NCBI GenBank assembly: GCA_016703625.1 | Contig: JADJBP010000007.1 | Coordinates: forward strand, 244,394 to 308,393 | Source: Chitinophagaceae bacterium | GTDB taxonomy: Bacteria > Bacteroidota > Bacteroidia > Chitinophagales > Chitinophagaceae | Direction: 5' to 3' | Length of the DNA: 64,000 nt | In this document: positions 36,192-46,062 of the stretch, piece after piece | How positions within the stretch are numbered: the first letter of the stretch is position 1 | How the letters are laid out: every line of letters begins with the position of its first letter | The notes under the pieces: model-generated | What the model saw: the letters and a program-made list of their open reading frames with translations, nothing else | Told to the model about the DNA's origin: nothing | The model's database searches: none | Program-made: the position numbers and the translations under genes

Positions 36192-36509
36192 ATGGCACTA
36201 GAATTCACAGATGCGAACTTTCAGACAGATGTATTGAACTCTGATAAATTAACGGTTATTGATTTTTGGGCAGAATGGTGCGGTCCATGCCGTGCAATTG
36301 GCCCGGTCATTGAAGAACTGGCAAAAGATTATGACGGCAAGGTAAATGTAGGCAAGGTAAGTGTTGATAATCATCCGCAGATATCCATGAACTACGGCAT
36401 TACCAGTATCCCTGCGATCCTTTTTGTAAAAGGCGGCCAGGTAGTTGATAAACTGGTTGGCGCACAGCCCAAATCAAACTTTGTTAAAAAGATCGAGCAG
36501 CATAAATAA
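36192..36509 (+). CDS. trxA: Thioredoxin
   Basis: A 105-residue classic thioredoxin. The start ALEFTDANFQTDVL and VIDFWAEWCGPCRAIGPVIEEL contain the WCGPC redox site. The cis-Pro is in YGITSIPAILFVKGG and the C-terminal helix is FVKKIEQHK. It is the general cytosolic disulfide reductant, reduced by TrxB (7416-8354) and used for example by MsrA. A single-gene transcript is likely, bounded by a TAACTTTG element and a strong terminator. Intact. Confidence 0.96.
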   Translation: MALEFTDANFQTDVLNSDKLTVIDFWAEWCGPCRAIGPVIEELAKDYDGKVNVGKVSVDNHPQISMNYGITSIPAILFVKGGQVVDKLVGAQPKSNFVKKIEQHK

Positions 36510-36553
36510 TAACCGCTGATTATTATGATTTAACTGATTTCGCAGATAAGAAG

Positions 36554-36577
36554 AATCCCCTGTTTTAGCAGGGGATT
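36554..36577 (+). terminator. Rho-independent terminator of trxA
   Basis: AATCCCCTG (36554-36562) pairs with CAGGGGATT (36569-36577) around TTTTAG, followed by further T. It lies 44 bp after the trxA stop. Confidence 0.9.
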
Positions 36578-36607
36578 TTTAATGCAACAATAGTTGAGTT
36601 GAAGCGA

Positions 36608-37864
36608 TTAATGTTGCACGCTCTTTAATGCTTTTGGATCGTGTTTGTGTTTGAAGAATATCCAGAATAAAACAGCAACAACTGCCGAATAGATTGCAAA
36701 TGCCAGCCAGGTACTTTGCCAGTTTGTTGTTCCGTCCGGAAATAAGAAGTACTTAGCGATTACATATCCGCTTATCATGCTGCCAAGGTAAGCTCCTATT
36801 CCATTTGTCATCATCATAAACAGGCCCTGGGCACTTGACCTTATAGAGGAATCAGTTGTTGTTTCTACAAATAGTGAACCCGAAATATTAAAGAAATCAA
36901 AAGCCATCCCGTATATGATGCAGGATAAAACTATCATCCATAATCCATCTCCCGGATTACCATAAGCAAAAAGACCGAAACGTAATACCCAGGCCAGCAT
37001 AGAGAACAACATCACTTTTTTTATGCCAAATCTTTTTAGAAAAAATGGAATGGTTAAAATGAACACAGTTTCTGAAATCTGTGAAATTGACATGACAATG
37101 GTAGAATACTTTACAACAAGTGAATCGGCATATTGTGCCATAGTACCGAAATTGTAAATAAACTGGTCGCCATACATATTCGTCAATTGCAGTGCAGCAC
37201 CCAGAAACATTGCAAAAATGAAAAATAATGCCATCTTATAATTAGTAAATAATTTAAAGGCATTCAATCCCAATTTTTCCAATATGGATGCATTTTCTGA
37301 AATACTTTTTGGAGGAGGGCATTTAGGCAATGTAAAGGAATAAATACCAAGAAGTATAGCTGCACCACCCCCGATCATGAACTGATTGGCATTTATATTG
37401 CTGCCGGTCAGGTTAGTTACCCACATAGCTGCAATAAAACCTATAGTTCCCCAAACTCGGATTGGCGGAAACACTTTTACAACATCATAATTATTATTTT
37501 TCAGGATTGTATAAGCAATGGAATTTGAAAGAGAAATAGTAGGCATATAAAAGATCATGGCACTTAAAATAACATAATACAATGTATCAGGATCATTTAC
37601 CATTGGGACATAAAACAAAACCAGTCCGTACAAAATGTGTAAAATGCCATAAAGTTTTTCAGCATTCATCCATTTATCTGCAATAATACCGGTAATAGCA
37701 GGCATGAAAATTGAAGAAATCGCAAGTGTAGAGAAAATAGCACCGAATTCCGGGAAAGTCCAATGCTTGGCACTAACACAATATGTACCAATGGTGATCA
37801 GCCAGGCACCCCATACAAAAAACTGCAAAAAACTCATCACGGTAAGACGAAACTTGATATTCAT
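36608..37864 (-). CDS. Nucleoside:H+ symporter family MFS transporter (NupG-like)
   Basis: A 418-residue, 12-helix permease. NIKFRLTVMSFLQFFVWGAW, given as IKFRLTVMSFLQ and FFVWGAW, is the usual first helix of NupG/XapB-type nucleoside symporters in Bacteroidota. IFSTLAISSIFMPAITGIIADKW, here as IFSTLAISSIF and MPAITGIIADKW, is the MFS motif-A loop region, and EKLYGILHILYG follows. The C-terminal half ends with ALKSVQH. It imports nucleosides with protons. The next gene toward the start side, 82 bp away, encodes a small unknown protein on the same strand. The mqnE gene near it makes a nucleoside-derived intermediate, but a link is speculative. Intact. Confidence 0.88.
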   Translation of the reverse strand: MNIKFRLTVMSFLQFFVWGAWLITIGTYCVSAKHWTFPEFGAIFSTLAISSIFMPAITGIIADKWMNAEKLYGILHILYGLVLFYVPMVNDPDTLYYVILSAMIFYMPTISLSNSIAYTILKNNNYDVVKVFPPIRVWGTIGFIAAMWVTNLTGSNINANQFMIGGGAAILLGIYSFTLPKCPPPKSISENASILEKLGLNAFKLFTNYKMALFFIFAMFLGAALQLTNMYGDQFIYNFGTMAQYADSLVVKYSTIVMSISQISETVFILTIPFFLKRFGIKKVMLFSMLAWVLRFGLFAYGNPGDGLWMIVLSCIIYGMAFDFFNISGSLFVETTTDSSIRSSAQGLFMMMTNGIGAYLGSMISGYVIAKYFLFPDGTTNWQSTWLAFAIYSAVVAVLFWIFFKHKHDPKALKSVQH

Positions 37865-37946
37865 ATAGTGATCCTGGTTTTAGGTTTGGAAGATATACAT
37901 TTATTTTCAATCAGCACAGTCCTTGCTGCTTCAAAAACACTAAGGG

Positions 37947-38186
37947 TCATTTCATTTCTGCATTCAGTATCATCCTGGCTGCTTTGATATATGATTCAAT
38001 GGTAAATTCTGTGTCACCGGTTGCCTGAAGCACTGCCCAAAGTTCAGGACATACTTTTTTGTCGCTGCCAATGGTATTCCGGATCAATAATCCCGTGATG
38101 TGTTCTTTTTCGAAAGTTGGATTGGCTGCCGCAACGATGGCTGCCTGTTCTCTGAAATGGCAGAGAAAAGTTGATTGTAAGTCCAT
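37947..38186 (-). CDS. Small hypothetical protein
   Basis: About 79 residues from the ATG at 38186 (MDLQSTFLCHFREQAAIV); an upstream in-frame extension to 38210 is possible. It is soluble, helical and weakly acidic, with CPELWAVLQATGDTEFT and a C-terminal helix IKAARMILNAEM. I know no family. It shares strand and orientation with the nucleoside symporter gene 82 bp downstream and is divergent from mqnE across about 95 bp, in which the mqnE promoter lies. The coding bias is like that of its neighbours, so it is probably real. Confidence 0.6.
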   Translation of the reverse strand: MDLQSTFLCHFREQAAIVAAANPTFEKEHITGLLIRNTIGSDKKVCPELWAVLQATGDTEFTIESYIKAARMILNAEMK

Positions 38187-38258
38187 ATGCAAATATAAGG
38201 CTGGTATCATTCAACAGGCCCTGTTTAAAAAATACTATTCTTAGATCAGCAATCAGCC

Positions 38259-38266
38259 TAACTTTG
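38259..38266 (+). promoter_or_regulatory. Putative -7 element TAACTTTG of mqnE
   Basis: Identical to the trxA -7 octamer, 16 bp before the chosen mqnE start. This supports the start at 38282 over any upstream in-frame start. The -33 box is weak. Confidence 0.45.
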
Positions 38267-38281
38267 CTAAAAAGTAAAAAA

Positions 38282-39430
38282 ATGAATGCCTCCATTGATA
38301 TGTTGATCGATACAGCACCCGGGGAAGACCTTAAAGCCATTGCCCTAAAAGTAAGGAGCAGCGAACGGATAACCGATGATGAATGCCTGGTGCTTTTTGA
38401 AAAAGGAAGTCTTGCTTTTGTTGGCGCCCTGGCCAATTTCATCCGTGAAAAACTGCATGGCGATACCACCTATTTCAACCGCAACTTTCATATTGAGCCA
38501 ACCAATGTTTGTGCTTTCAGTTGCGAATTTTGCTCCTACTCACGCCTGTATGCCCATAAGGAAGAAGGCTGGGAACTCAGTATTGACCAGATGCTGGATA
38601 TTGTAAAGACCTATGATGGCAAACCCATTACCGAAGTACATATTGTTGGCGGTGTTCATCCAAAAATGAATATGGCCTATTTTATTGAGCTGATGCAAAA
38701 GATAAAGGCACACCGCCCCGAACTGCATGTTAAAGCATTTACGGCTGTTGAACTGGATTATATGTTCCGCAAAGCAAAGCTCAGCATTGAAGAAGGTATG
38801 AAACAGTTACACGCAGCCGGACTGGATAGCTTACCGGGAGGCGGAGCCGAAATTTTTCATCCGGAGATCAGGGAACAGATCTGTGCAGATAAGGTTGATG
38901 CCAACGGCTGGCTGGCCATTCATGAAGCGGCACACAACCTGGGCATGCACAGCAATGCTACCATGCTGTATGGCCATATTGAAAAATACGAACACCGGGT
39001 TGATCATATGCGCAGGCTGAGGGAATTGCAGGACAAAACAGGGGGCTTCAATACCTTTATCCCTTTAAAATTCCGCAACATGGATAATGCCATGAGCCAT
39101 GTGCCCGAATCCACCATTATTGAAGATATGCGGCTGTATGCCATTGCCCGTATATACCTGGATAATTTCCCGCACCTGAAAGCGTACTGGCCCATGCTTG
39201 GCCGCCAAAACGCCCAATTGAGTTTATCTTTTGGCGTAAATGATATTGACGGAACCATTGATGATTCTACCAAAATATACAGTATGGCCGGCAGCGAAGA
39301 ACAAACGCCGGCCATGAGTACTGCTGAACTGGTAACCCTCATCAAACAGGTAAAGCGCAAGCCCGTAGAAAGGGATACCCTGTACAATATGGTGAAGGAT
39401 TACAGTGATGCTGATCTGGTCACAACCTGA
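38282..39430 (+). CDS. mqnE: Aminofutalosine synthase MqnE (radical SAM)
   Basis: A 382-residue radical SAM enzyme of the futalosine menaquinone pathway, which joins chorismate-derived 3-enolpyruvoyl-benzoate with SAM to make aminofutalosine. The [4Fe-4S] motif CAFSCEFC (CxxxCxxC, Cys 77, 81, 84) is preceded by FHIEPTNV. Further signatures are VHIVGGVHPKM, DSLPGGGAEIF and GMHSNATMLYGHIEKYEHRV. Related MqnC and CofH enzymes share parts of these, but GGGAEIF with HSNATMLYGH favours MqnE. The ATG at 38282 fits the family start and the promoter element. No other menaquinone gene is in the window. A terminator follows at 39480-39511. Intact. Confidence 0.92.
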   Translation: MNASIDMLIDTAPGEDLKAIALKVRSSERITDDECLVLFEKGSLAFVGALANFIREKLHGDTTYFNRNFHIEPTNVCAFSCEFCSYSRLYAHKEEGWELSIDQMLDIVKTYDGKPITEVHIVGGVHPKMNMAYFIELMQKIKAHRPELHVKAFTAVELDYMFRKAKLSIEEGMKQLHAAGLDSLPGGGAEIFHPEIREQICADKVDANGWLAIHEAAHNLGMHSNATMLYGHIEKYEHRVDHMRRLRELQDKTGGFNTFIPLKFRNMDNAMSHVPESTIIEDMRLYAIARIYLDNFPHLKAYWPMLGRQNAQLSLSFGVNDIDGTIDDSTKIYSMAGSEEQTPAMSTAELVTLIKQVKRKPVERDTLYNMVKDYSDADLVTT

Positions 39431-39479
39431 CATGAAAATTCATTGAAAGAATAACAGCATTTGTATGCTATACAAAAGC

Positions 39480-39511
39480 ACAGCCACTGAATCCCAGGAT
39501 CCAATGGCTGT
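39480..39511 (+). terminator. Terminator of mqnE
   Basis: ACAGCCA (39480-39486) pairs with TGGCTGT (39505-39511), followed by TTTATT. It lies 50 bp after mqnE, before a convergent gene. Confidence 0.7.
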
Positions 39512-39533
39512 TTTATTAAACCTATGAAAATAA

Positions 39534-40148
39534 TTAATTCCTGGTTATAAACTGGCTGTTGTTATACATTTCAACAGTTGCCAGTATTTTTTTTGACTCA
39601 GGCGACAGTTTTGAATTGCTGATAAAATAGTCAAGTGCTTTTTTATCTTCTTTCAACAAACTTTTCATTACTTCTTTCGAGTAAGCAACAATAGAACCAT
39701 CTTCGCCATGTTGTAAAAAATATTCATTGACCGTGTTGCCGCCATTGTAATATTTACGGCTGTACACATTCAGTTTGCCGGATACCAGTTTTACCGCAAA
39801 GCCGGGTAAAGCTTCTGCAGCAACAAGGGCTTTTTTTGAACTTTTCAGCCTTTTGTAAGACACGGCATATTGTCCCTTATCCTGGTAAGCCAGTATATCA
39901 CCGGAATTGATGATCACTTTATTATCGGCAACCAAATGCGGTGTGATCAAAATACCGGTAACCAGTTTTAAAGATGAATAATGCTGGATGGTTCCGTCAT
40001 TCCATTCCACAAAACAGCCGGATGGTACCGGGTTGGAAAAAGAAGTTTCGGTTTTGTTCTGGTCAACGGTATTTTTACCGGTTGAACAGGAATTGATTAA
40101 CATTAGCAAACTGCAGACTGCAATTAATGCGGGTATACTTTTTTTCAT
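39534..40148 (-). CDS. Hypothetical lipoprotein
   Basis: About 204 residues from the ATG at 40148. The signal peptide SIPALIAVCSLLMLINSC has the lipobox LINSC. The mature protein has a short Lys/Asn linker, then strands (TIQHYSSLKLVTGILITPHL, GDILAYQDKGQYAVSYKRL) and a helical C-terminus (KKALDYFISNSKLSPESKKI). No family is recognised. It is probably an outer-membrane or periplasmic protein. The start is placed at the ATG that opens the signal peptide; an in-frame extension of ten residues to 40178 is unlikely. It is followed in the upstream direction by a 500-bp stretch with only one tiny ORF. Confidence 0.68.
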   Translation of the reverse strand: MKKSIPALIAVCSLLMLINSCSTGKNTVDQNKTETSFSNPVPSGCFVEWNDGTIQHYSSLKLVTGILITPHLVADNKVIINSGDILAYQDKGQYAVSYKRLKSSKKALVAAEALPGFAVKLVSGKLNVYSRKYYNGGNTVNEYFLQHGEDGSIVAYSKEVMKSLLKEDKKALDYFISNSKLSPESKKILATVEMYNNSQFITRN

Positions 40149-40296
40149 TGGGCAGGTTTTTTTGTAAAAACGAACCATTTTACAAAATAGTATACAAACA
40201 AGGGAAAATATTTACATATAAGGCAGCGGCCATTAAAGGAAAACAGGTATAATCAACCGGGCAATACGGTATTAAAATTACAGCTGATACCCAGTT

Positions 40297-40386
40297 TTAT
40301 TGCTTGATAAACAATACAACTACCAGGATCAATGCAACAAATAAAAGGGTGAGGCAACTAACGGCCAGGTAAGCGATGGTTCTCAT
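40297..40386 (-). CDS. 29-residue putative membrane microprotein
   Basis: An ATG-to-TAA frame encodes one membrane helix (IAYLAVSCLTLLFVALILVV) ending in FIKQ. Single-helix microproteins of this kind are common in Bacteroidota, but nothing else supports it: no clear ribosome site is visible, which is normal in this phylum. The rest of the 40149-40648 spacer shows no gene that I can support. Confidence 0.42.
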   Translation of the reverse strand: MRTIAYLAVSCLTLLFVALILVVVLFIKQ

Positions 40387-40648
40387 AGTATCAAATTTTA
40401 ATTACAGAAATTTTACAATAAACATACCAACCGGTTAACTATGTTAATAACTAAAAATATTTTTTTACCTGGTAAAAATACGATGCTGAAAGGGGGTCCT
40501 GTAAATTCGATGCTCCTGAATAGATAACATAAAAAATGAAAAAAAATTGTCTTTTAAAACCGGCAAATCATTGTAAGGATCAAAAGAACATTGCTAAAAA
40601 GATGCTACTTAAACATAAAAATTATAAATTGTCTTCAAATAGGATATT

Positions 40649-40933
40649 ATGAAAAAAAGTGCTGTTCTTTTAATACTGGTTGCATCAGTGCTCCTGGCAG
40701 TTATTTCCTGCAAAACGGTTGGCCGTATAGCAGCAAAATACTGGCTCAACAGGGAGATCAAAGAATTCGTGAGCAATTGCGAGAATAAAGTAGGCCTGGT
40801 CATCGGGAATGAAAAAGCCAATAAATACTGCGATTGTTCAGTTGACCTGGTAGCAGAAAAGTATCACAATTACCAGGATGCAAAAAATATTACTGTAATG
40901 GAAATACTGGATTTTATCAATAAATGTAAATGA
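40649..40933 (+). CDS. Small hypothetical lipoprotein with cysteines
   Basis: A 94-residue protein with a lipoprotein signal (SAVLLILVASVLLAVISC). The mature part is helical, with a basic start (KTVGRIAAKYWLNREIKEF) and three further cysteines (SNCENK, YCDCSV) besides a C-terminal one (NKCK). This resembles small secreted proteins in which two disulfides pin short helices. The family is unknown to me. It is followed after 8 bp by a second lipoprotein gene on the same strand, so the two are probably translated from one message and may act together at the membrane. Confidence 0.65.
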   Translation: MKKSAVLLILVASVLLAVISCKTVGRIAAKYWLNREIKEFVSNCENKVGLVIGNEKANKYCDCSVDLVAEKYHNYQDAKNITVMEILDFINKCK

Positions 40934-40941
40934 CTGGGTAA

Positions 40942-41307
40942 ATGAAAATCTGCCTTGCAACAATTGCCGTTTTTATCATACTGTTATTTTTTGTTGCCTG
41001 TGATCAGCAAAAAGACGGCGGTGGCTGTACTTACGATTCAGACACCATACCGGCTACATTGATCAAACTGGTTGATATTAATGAAAAGAGTTACGATGCT
41101 TTATTTGAAGTAGATATTGAAGGACAGAAGGATACCATCAGCTATGCTGAAAAAAGCAACCATCATTACCTGTTTACTGAAGAGATCGCCAAAGAAGATC
41201 TTGAAGCTGGAAAGCAATACCAGTATATTGTTCAGAAAATAATCACGGGTACCTGCTCGCCTGAAGTAGATCATATGATACTGAAGCCTTTTGCTGCCCC
41301 GCAATAA
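40942..41307 (+). CDS. Small hypothetical lipoprotein
   Basis: A 121-residue protein with signal ICLATIAVFIILLFFVAC (lipobox FVAC), then DQQKDGGGCTYDSDTIPATL and a beta-rich domain with YDALFEVDIEGQKDTISYAE and a second cysteine in TGTCSPEV. The pair of cysteines may form a disulfide. No family is recognised. It lies 8 bp after the other small lipoprotein gene, and the converging gene on the minus strand stops 27 bp beyond its end. Confidence 0.65.
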   Translation: MKICLATIAVFIILLFFVACDQQKDGGGCTYDSDTIPATLIKLVDINEKSYDALFEVDIEGQKDTISYAEKSNHHYLFTEEIAKEDLEAGKQYQYIVQKIITGTCSPEVDHMILKPFAAPQ

Positions 41308-41334
41308 TATTGAGTTACAGCCGGGCATAAATCA

Positions 41335-42259
41335 TCAATTGACAACCACCAGGTCGATCAACTGTTTTTTATCGGGGCTTTCCCAGCGGTAGCGTACAAA
41401 ATAACCTTTGCTGTTGTTTGATTTTAAACGGTATGGGATTTTAAGTGTATAATCAACATTGTCATTTTCCAAAGCTCCTTTAACCTGTTTTAACAGTTTA
41501 TCAGTAATTTTTACTTCATTGAGATTGCTGTCGTAAACCCAGAAAGTTTCCTTGCCATCAAACATTTCTGCCATGCTGGAACCTTCAATTTTTGAAATAT
41601 TCACACTGGTATAAGCCATTTTAGGCGAAACCTTAATAGTAGTATCAAGCTTAACCAACATGGCTTTGGCAGATAAACCATTGATCATCCCTTTCATACC
41701 GGTTTCACACTTTATTGACTTGGCTGATTTGGAAACCTGCAATGGTTCACCGGCCTGGCAAAGGTTACCGGGAATTCAAGTCTCAACTGGCCCTTTCCTT
41801 ACGATCATACAACTTTATTTTTAACATCCCGTTTAAATTGCCTTTCATCAGGTCGGTACCAATGCCAAATTTAATGCTGAAACTGTTCAGGTCTTTTGCG
41901 GTAAACCCATTGGGATAATTTCGTAATAAAGCATCGGGATTATTTAACAATATTTCTCCCCTGGGTGATAAAACGATCACCTCAGCCGAAGCATACATGG
42001 TTTGCTTATTATCAACAGTAAATCCAGCCGGTTGCTGAACACTGATCTCAATTTCCTTATTTAAAGGGATCCGGTTACTCATGAGCGGCATACCGTCTAC
42101 TTTAACCTGTATTGAACCAGACATAATTCCTTCATTAAAGAATTTCATACCGCTCAATGGCAGGATACCGTTCTTTTGGGCATTGACTGTAGTCACAAAA
42201 AGGGCATGACCAATTAAAACAACTAATAACTTCTTTAAATAAAGGGGGCTAATTTTCAT
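41335..42259 (-). CDS. Hypothetical secreted protein (two frameshifts)
   Basis: About 308 residues after repair, from the ATG at 42259. The signal peptide is LLVVLIGHALFVTTVNAQ. The mature part is beta-rich: GIMSGSIQVKVDGMPLMSNR, FTVDNKQTMYASAEVIVL, FSIKFGIGTDLMKGNLN, and in the second half NISKIEGSSMAEMFDGKETF and GYFVRYRWESPDKKQLIDL. I recognise no family. Breaks are near 41795 and 41751; inserting one base at each joins KLYDRK through GQLRLEFPVTFARPGEP to LQVSKSAKS. The two readable pieces alone are 41783-42274 and 41335-41742. It is likely monocistronic. Confidence 0.62.
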
Positions 42260-42392
42260 ATGGATGTTTAACAATCTGCTTTAAAAAATAAAAATCCTGG
42301 GTTTATTCCTTTTTTGCCGGATCGGGTAAACCCTGAACGAATTGCCGGGCTATTTTATTTTACAGGGTTCCGGTTTTATAATTTTCTTGTGA

Positions 42393-43748
42393 TTAGTAGT
42401 CATCATTCGAAGCGAATACCGGTTTCCTGTACATCCACTGCCCCGCTGTAAAATCAGGGAATTCAACCGTTTCATTACCCAAAGCGATGGATTGTTCGCT
42501 TAAAGGTGTGATGGCACTCCAGGCTGCAGCATCATATACATCCAAAGGCGTGCCTGATTTTCGTTTTACCGATTCTATGAAAGCGTGCACCACATAAAAA
42601 TCCATGCCCCCATGTCCCGAGCCGGCCGCTTCTTTGCTCCACCTTGCCCAAAGTGGGTGGTCATATTTTTCGAGCCAGCTCTTTGCATCGTCCCACTGGT
42701 GTGGCTTTGGCGATCTTCCTTCAATATAGATCCCTTTGTTAACATCCATCCAGATGCCTGCTGTACCCTGTACCCTGAAACCGAGGGAATAGGGCCTTGG
42801 TAAATTGGTATCATGCTGTAATAAAATGGTTTCACCATTGGCACATCCGATCGAAGTAGTAACCACATCGCCCAGCTTAAAGTTTATTTTGGCATTGGGA
42901 TGATCTTTACCGCAGGTTTTTACCACATGATCGTGCAAGCCCCTTGCCTTGGAAGAAAATGAACAAAGATTGGTAAAGCGGTTTCCCCGGTTGATGTTTA
43001 TATAGTGGGCAATGGGCCCGATGCCATGTGTAGGATACAGGTCGCCGTTACGGTGAATGGAATGAGCCGTACGCCACCTGGCTTCTGTCCAGCCCTGCTC
43101 CCCCATTTCGCAACCGCCGCCATAGGGTTTTACCCCGTCATTAAATTTTACTTCACGCAGATCGTGCTGGTACCCACCCTGGAGGTGGATCATTTCGCCA
43201 AATATGCCCTGACGTACCATATTTAAAACCGCCATTACATCGCGGCGGTAACAAACATTCTCCAGCATCATGACATGTGCTTTATATTTTTCAGCAGCTT
43301 TTACCACATCCCAGTGATCCTGTAACGTTATCCCGATCATCACTTCCGATCCAATGTAGCTGATACCTGATTCAATGGAACCAATGATCATTCCCTGTGC
43401 CGCTCCCAGGGTGTGGATATAATAACAGCATCCAGCCCTTTGATCTCCAGCATTGTTTTCCAGGCATACGGGTCGCCGGTAAAGATGGCCGGTATTTTCT
43501 TCCCGCTTTTCACGATCATTTTCTTTGACCCGGATAACATGCGGTCATCGATATCACAAATGGCAACCACTTCCACATCTGTACGCATCAGTAAAAGTTC
43601 CAGGTGGTTCTGCCCCCGCAGGCCAACGCCTATCAGCGCAACCCTTACCTGTTTGTCGGTATTACGGGCTAATAATGCCGAAGTTGGCAAAAAATGCAAC
43701 GGAAGCCGCTGCCAGGGTGGATCTTTTAATAAAATCTTTTCGTTTCAT
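42393..43748 (-). CDS. Gfo/Idh/MocA-family glycosidase, GH109-like (two frameshifts)
   Basis: About 451 residues after repair. The start at 43748 opens KRKDFIKRSTLAAASVAFFA, a Tat-like export signal usual in this family. The Rossmann fold starts VRVALIGVGLRGQNHLELL (NAD-binding GxGxxG), and the C-terminal half has ENVCYRRDVMAVLNM, WRTAHSIHRNGDLYPTHGIG with the catalytic-site His region, and GGMDFYVVHAFIESVKR. The set matches alpha-N-acetylgalactosaminidase (GH109), which cleaves the glycosidic bond through an NAD+ redox cycle in the periplasm. Breaks lie in the A-run 43688-43693 and near 43391. Pieces alone are 43388-43699 and 42393-43391. Confidence 0.88.
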
Positions 43749-43794
43749 CCTGTAAATATTTAATGGTTTTGGTATCCAATAAAAATAAAAGGTA

Positions 43795-44427
43795 GCTAAA
43801 TATTTTTTATGTAGCAGGAATTGTTATCAACTGTTTCCTTACGGAAACCCATAACCCGGATAAATTTTTCATGATCCGGATTTCTGACAGAGGTGTAAAT
43901 GATCTTTTTGATCCCTTTTTCGGCCAGGAAACTTTTTCCTTCATCAAATAAGAACCGGCCTACTTTATAGTCACGGTATTTGGGTACGGTATAATTGATC
44001 TTTACAAAAGCATTGCCGTTTTCATCAACCGTGGCAACAAAATATTCGCAACCACGATATCCCGCAATACCAAAAACTTTATATCACCGGGTTTGTCCGG
44101 CATAATAAAATCCGGGAAATAAGCCTGGATATCCTTCCGGTAAAATGCAAGGAATTTAGGTACCAGCACCGCATCATTTGTAAATTCAACCAGGTCAAAT
44201 TTCTCCTGCCTGCGGTAGATCTTAACCAGGAAAAAAATATTGATGGAAAACAGGACAGCATTGGTTAATATGATGGGAAAGGCATTGATCAAAATACCAT
44301 AAAAAACAAAACAAAGGCCTCCCATACTGTTTATCCACCTGAATTTAATATCATTATTTACCAGCAGTGATATTGCCAGGAATATAAAAGCAAGATAACC
44401 GGGCAGTTGAATCAGGAAATTGGTCAT
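43795..44427 (-). CDS. YgjV-type membrane protein fused to a GNAT-like domain (one frameshift)
   Basis: About 211 residues after repair. The N-terminal half has three membrane helices in the YgjV arrangement: LPGYLAFIFLAISLLVNNDI, WINSMGGLCFVFYGILINAF and LTNAVLFSINIFFLVKIY. The C-terminal half, after PDKPGDI, reads VFGIAGYRGCEYFVATVDEN, VPKYRDYKVGRFLFDEG and IKKIIYTSVRNPDHEKFIRVM, a GNAT-like (N-acetyltransferase) layout. It runs in a second frame that is reached by restoring one A near 44090. YgjV proteins are unstudied. The domain association recurs in Bacteroidota as far as I know, so the fusion is likely genuine. Confidence 0.78.
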
Positions 44428-44630
44428 GGTTATTGAAATTTGATCAGCAAGTTACGTGAATTACGATCTTTCCCGGGTTCATTTAATTAGTGAAAAAGAT
44501 ACAATTCTGTTACCCAAATAATATGCCCCCGGGAATGCATTTTTTCAGGTTGATGATCAAATAAACATAATAATCAGGTATATTAGAACCCGGAATAAAC
44601 GGAGTATACATCAAAACCCGGAATTATCTT

Positions 44631-46023
44631 ATGCGTTGTAAAATAATTTTATATCTGCTGATCATTTTACCGTCAGTTTTGATGGCACAAAAACAAAAAG
44701 CAGACAGCCTGTTGAATTTACTGGAAATTGAAAAGACCGATACCGGGAAAGTTAAATTGATGTGGGAACTGGCGGGTATCATTAATGTGTATGATCCAGC
44801 AGGGGCATTGCTGTATGCACAAAAGGCGCTTAACCTGTCAACTGCTATCCAGTATAAGGAAGGTGAATCAAAATCTTTGGGGTCATTGGCCAATACATTT
44901 CGTAAAATGGGTAATTATACCAAGGCCCTGGAACTGAACCTGCGAAAGCTTAAGCTCGAAGAAAAAGGCAAAAATCCAAGAAACCTGGCTTTTGTACTGA
45001 TGAATATCGGCATTATATACCGGTACCAGGAAGAATACCCCGAAGCATTAAAATATTATTACAGGTCTGATTCTGTGATCCGGGAAAACAACCTGGAAGA
45101 TGTAAAATATTATATCTATATGAACCTGGGTGATGTATATGACATGCTGAATAAAACCGATTCGGCATTTAGTTATTTTAATAAAGCGCTCATACTCTCC
45201 AGTAACTTAAAGAATGATGATTATACCGGGAATGCAATGACCGGTTTGGGACATACGTATTTTAAACAGGATAACGCCCCTTTTTCGCTTATGTATTACC
45301 GTACAGGCATTGAACATTTAAAGGTTGCCAATAATGATGAAGTGCTTTGCGAAGCCGCATTGGGACTGGCAAAATTATACCGGGAAAAGTTATTCAAAAA
45401 TGATTCAGCCGTTTTTTATGCATCCTTTGCGCAGACAATTTCTGAAAAGTCAGGTTTCAGCAACTGGCAATTAAATGCTGCAAAATTCCTGTCCACCCAT
45501 TATAAATCTGTACATAACACAGACAGTGCCTTCGTTTACCTGAATAAAGTTCTGGTATTGAATGATTCCATAAACAGTAAGGCAAAGATCAGGGAACTGC
45601 AGCTGATGTCGAGTAATGAAAATTTTCGCCAGCAGGAACTGGAAGAGAGCAAAAGAATAGCCAAAAAGAAAGAAAGCAGCAATTGCAGTTATTATTTATC
45701 GGGATGTTTATCCCGGGATTCTTTTGCTTACACTTTTACTCAGCAGGATACAAATTCATACCCGTGTAATAAAATTCCTGGGGATACTTTCATTGCTGAT
45801 CTTATTTGAATACCTCACCCTGTTCCTGCATCCAACAGTGGCTGCATTTACAAACCACACCCCTATTTATGAAATGCTCATTTTTGTGGCTATTGCTTCC
45901 GTGCTGTTGCCTGCCCATCACCGGTTCGAAAACTGGCTTATAGAAAAATTGACCCAAAGAAAAGGGTCAATTAAAATAAAAAAAGTAAAAGTTAAAGTGA
46001 AGGGACCAGCAGGTACTGTTTAA
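44631..46023 (+). CDS. TPR protein with C-terminal membrane helices (frameshifted near its end)
   Basis: About 460 residues. A signal peptide (IILYLLIILPSVLMAQ) is followed by seven or so TPR units (ALNLSTAIQYKEGESKSLGS, TKALELNLRKLKLEEKG, FSYFNKALILSSNLK and more). This is the sensor half known from TPR-type histidine kinases and LuxR-like regulators of Bacteroidota. Instead of a kinase, the C-terminus after EESKRIAKKK, read in another frame (from about 45675), has two membrane helices (LLSLLILFEYLTLFLH and IYEMLIFVAIASVLLPAHH). The last residues KIKKVKVKVKG are encoded by an AAAGT tandem tract. Whether a kinase or regulator domain was lost cannot be told. Confidence 0.72.
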
Positions 46024-46062
46024 GATCAGTTACCGTCGGGTGTAGGTTTAACATCACCGGTA

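Noticed and set aside
36608..39430. Functional link between the nucleoside symporter and mqnE through futalosine-type nucleosides
   Set aside because: The genes are divergent with separate promoters, and nothing else in the sequence supports the link.
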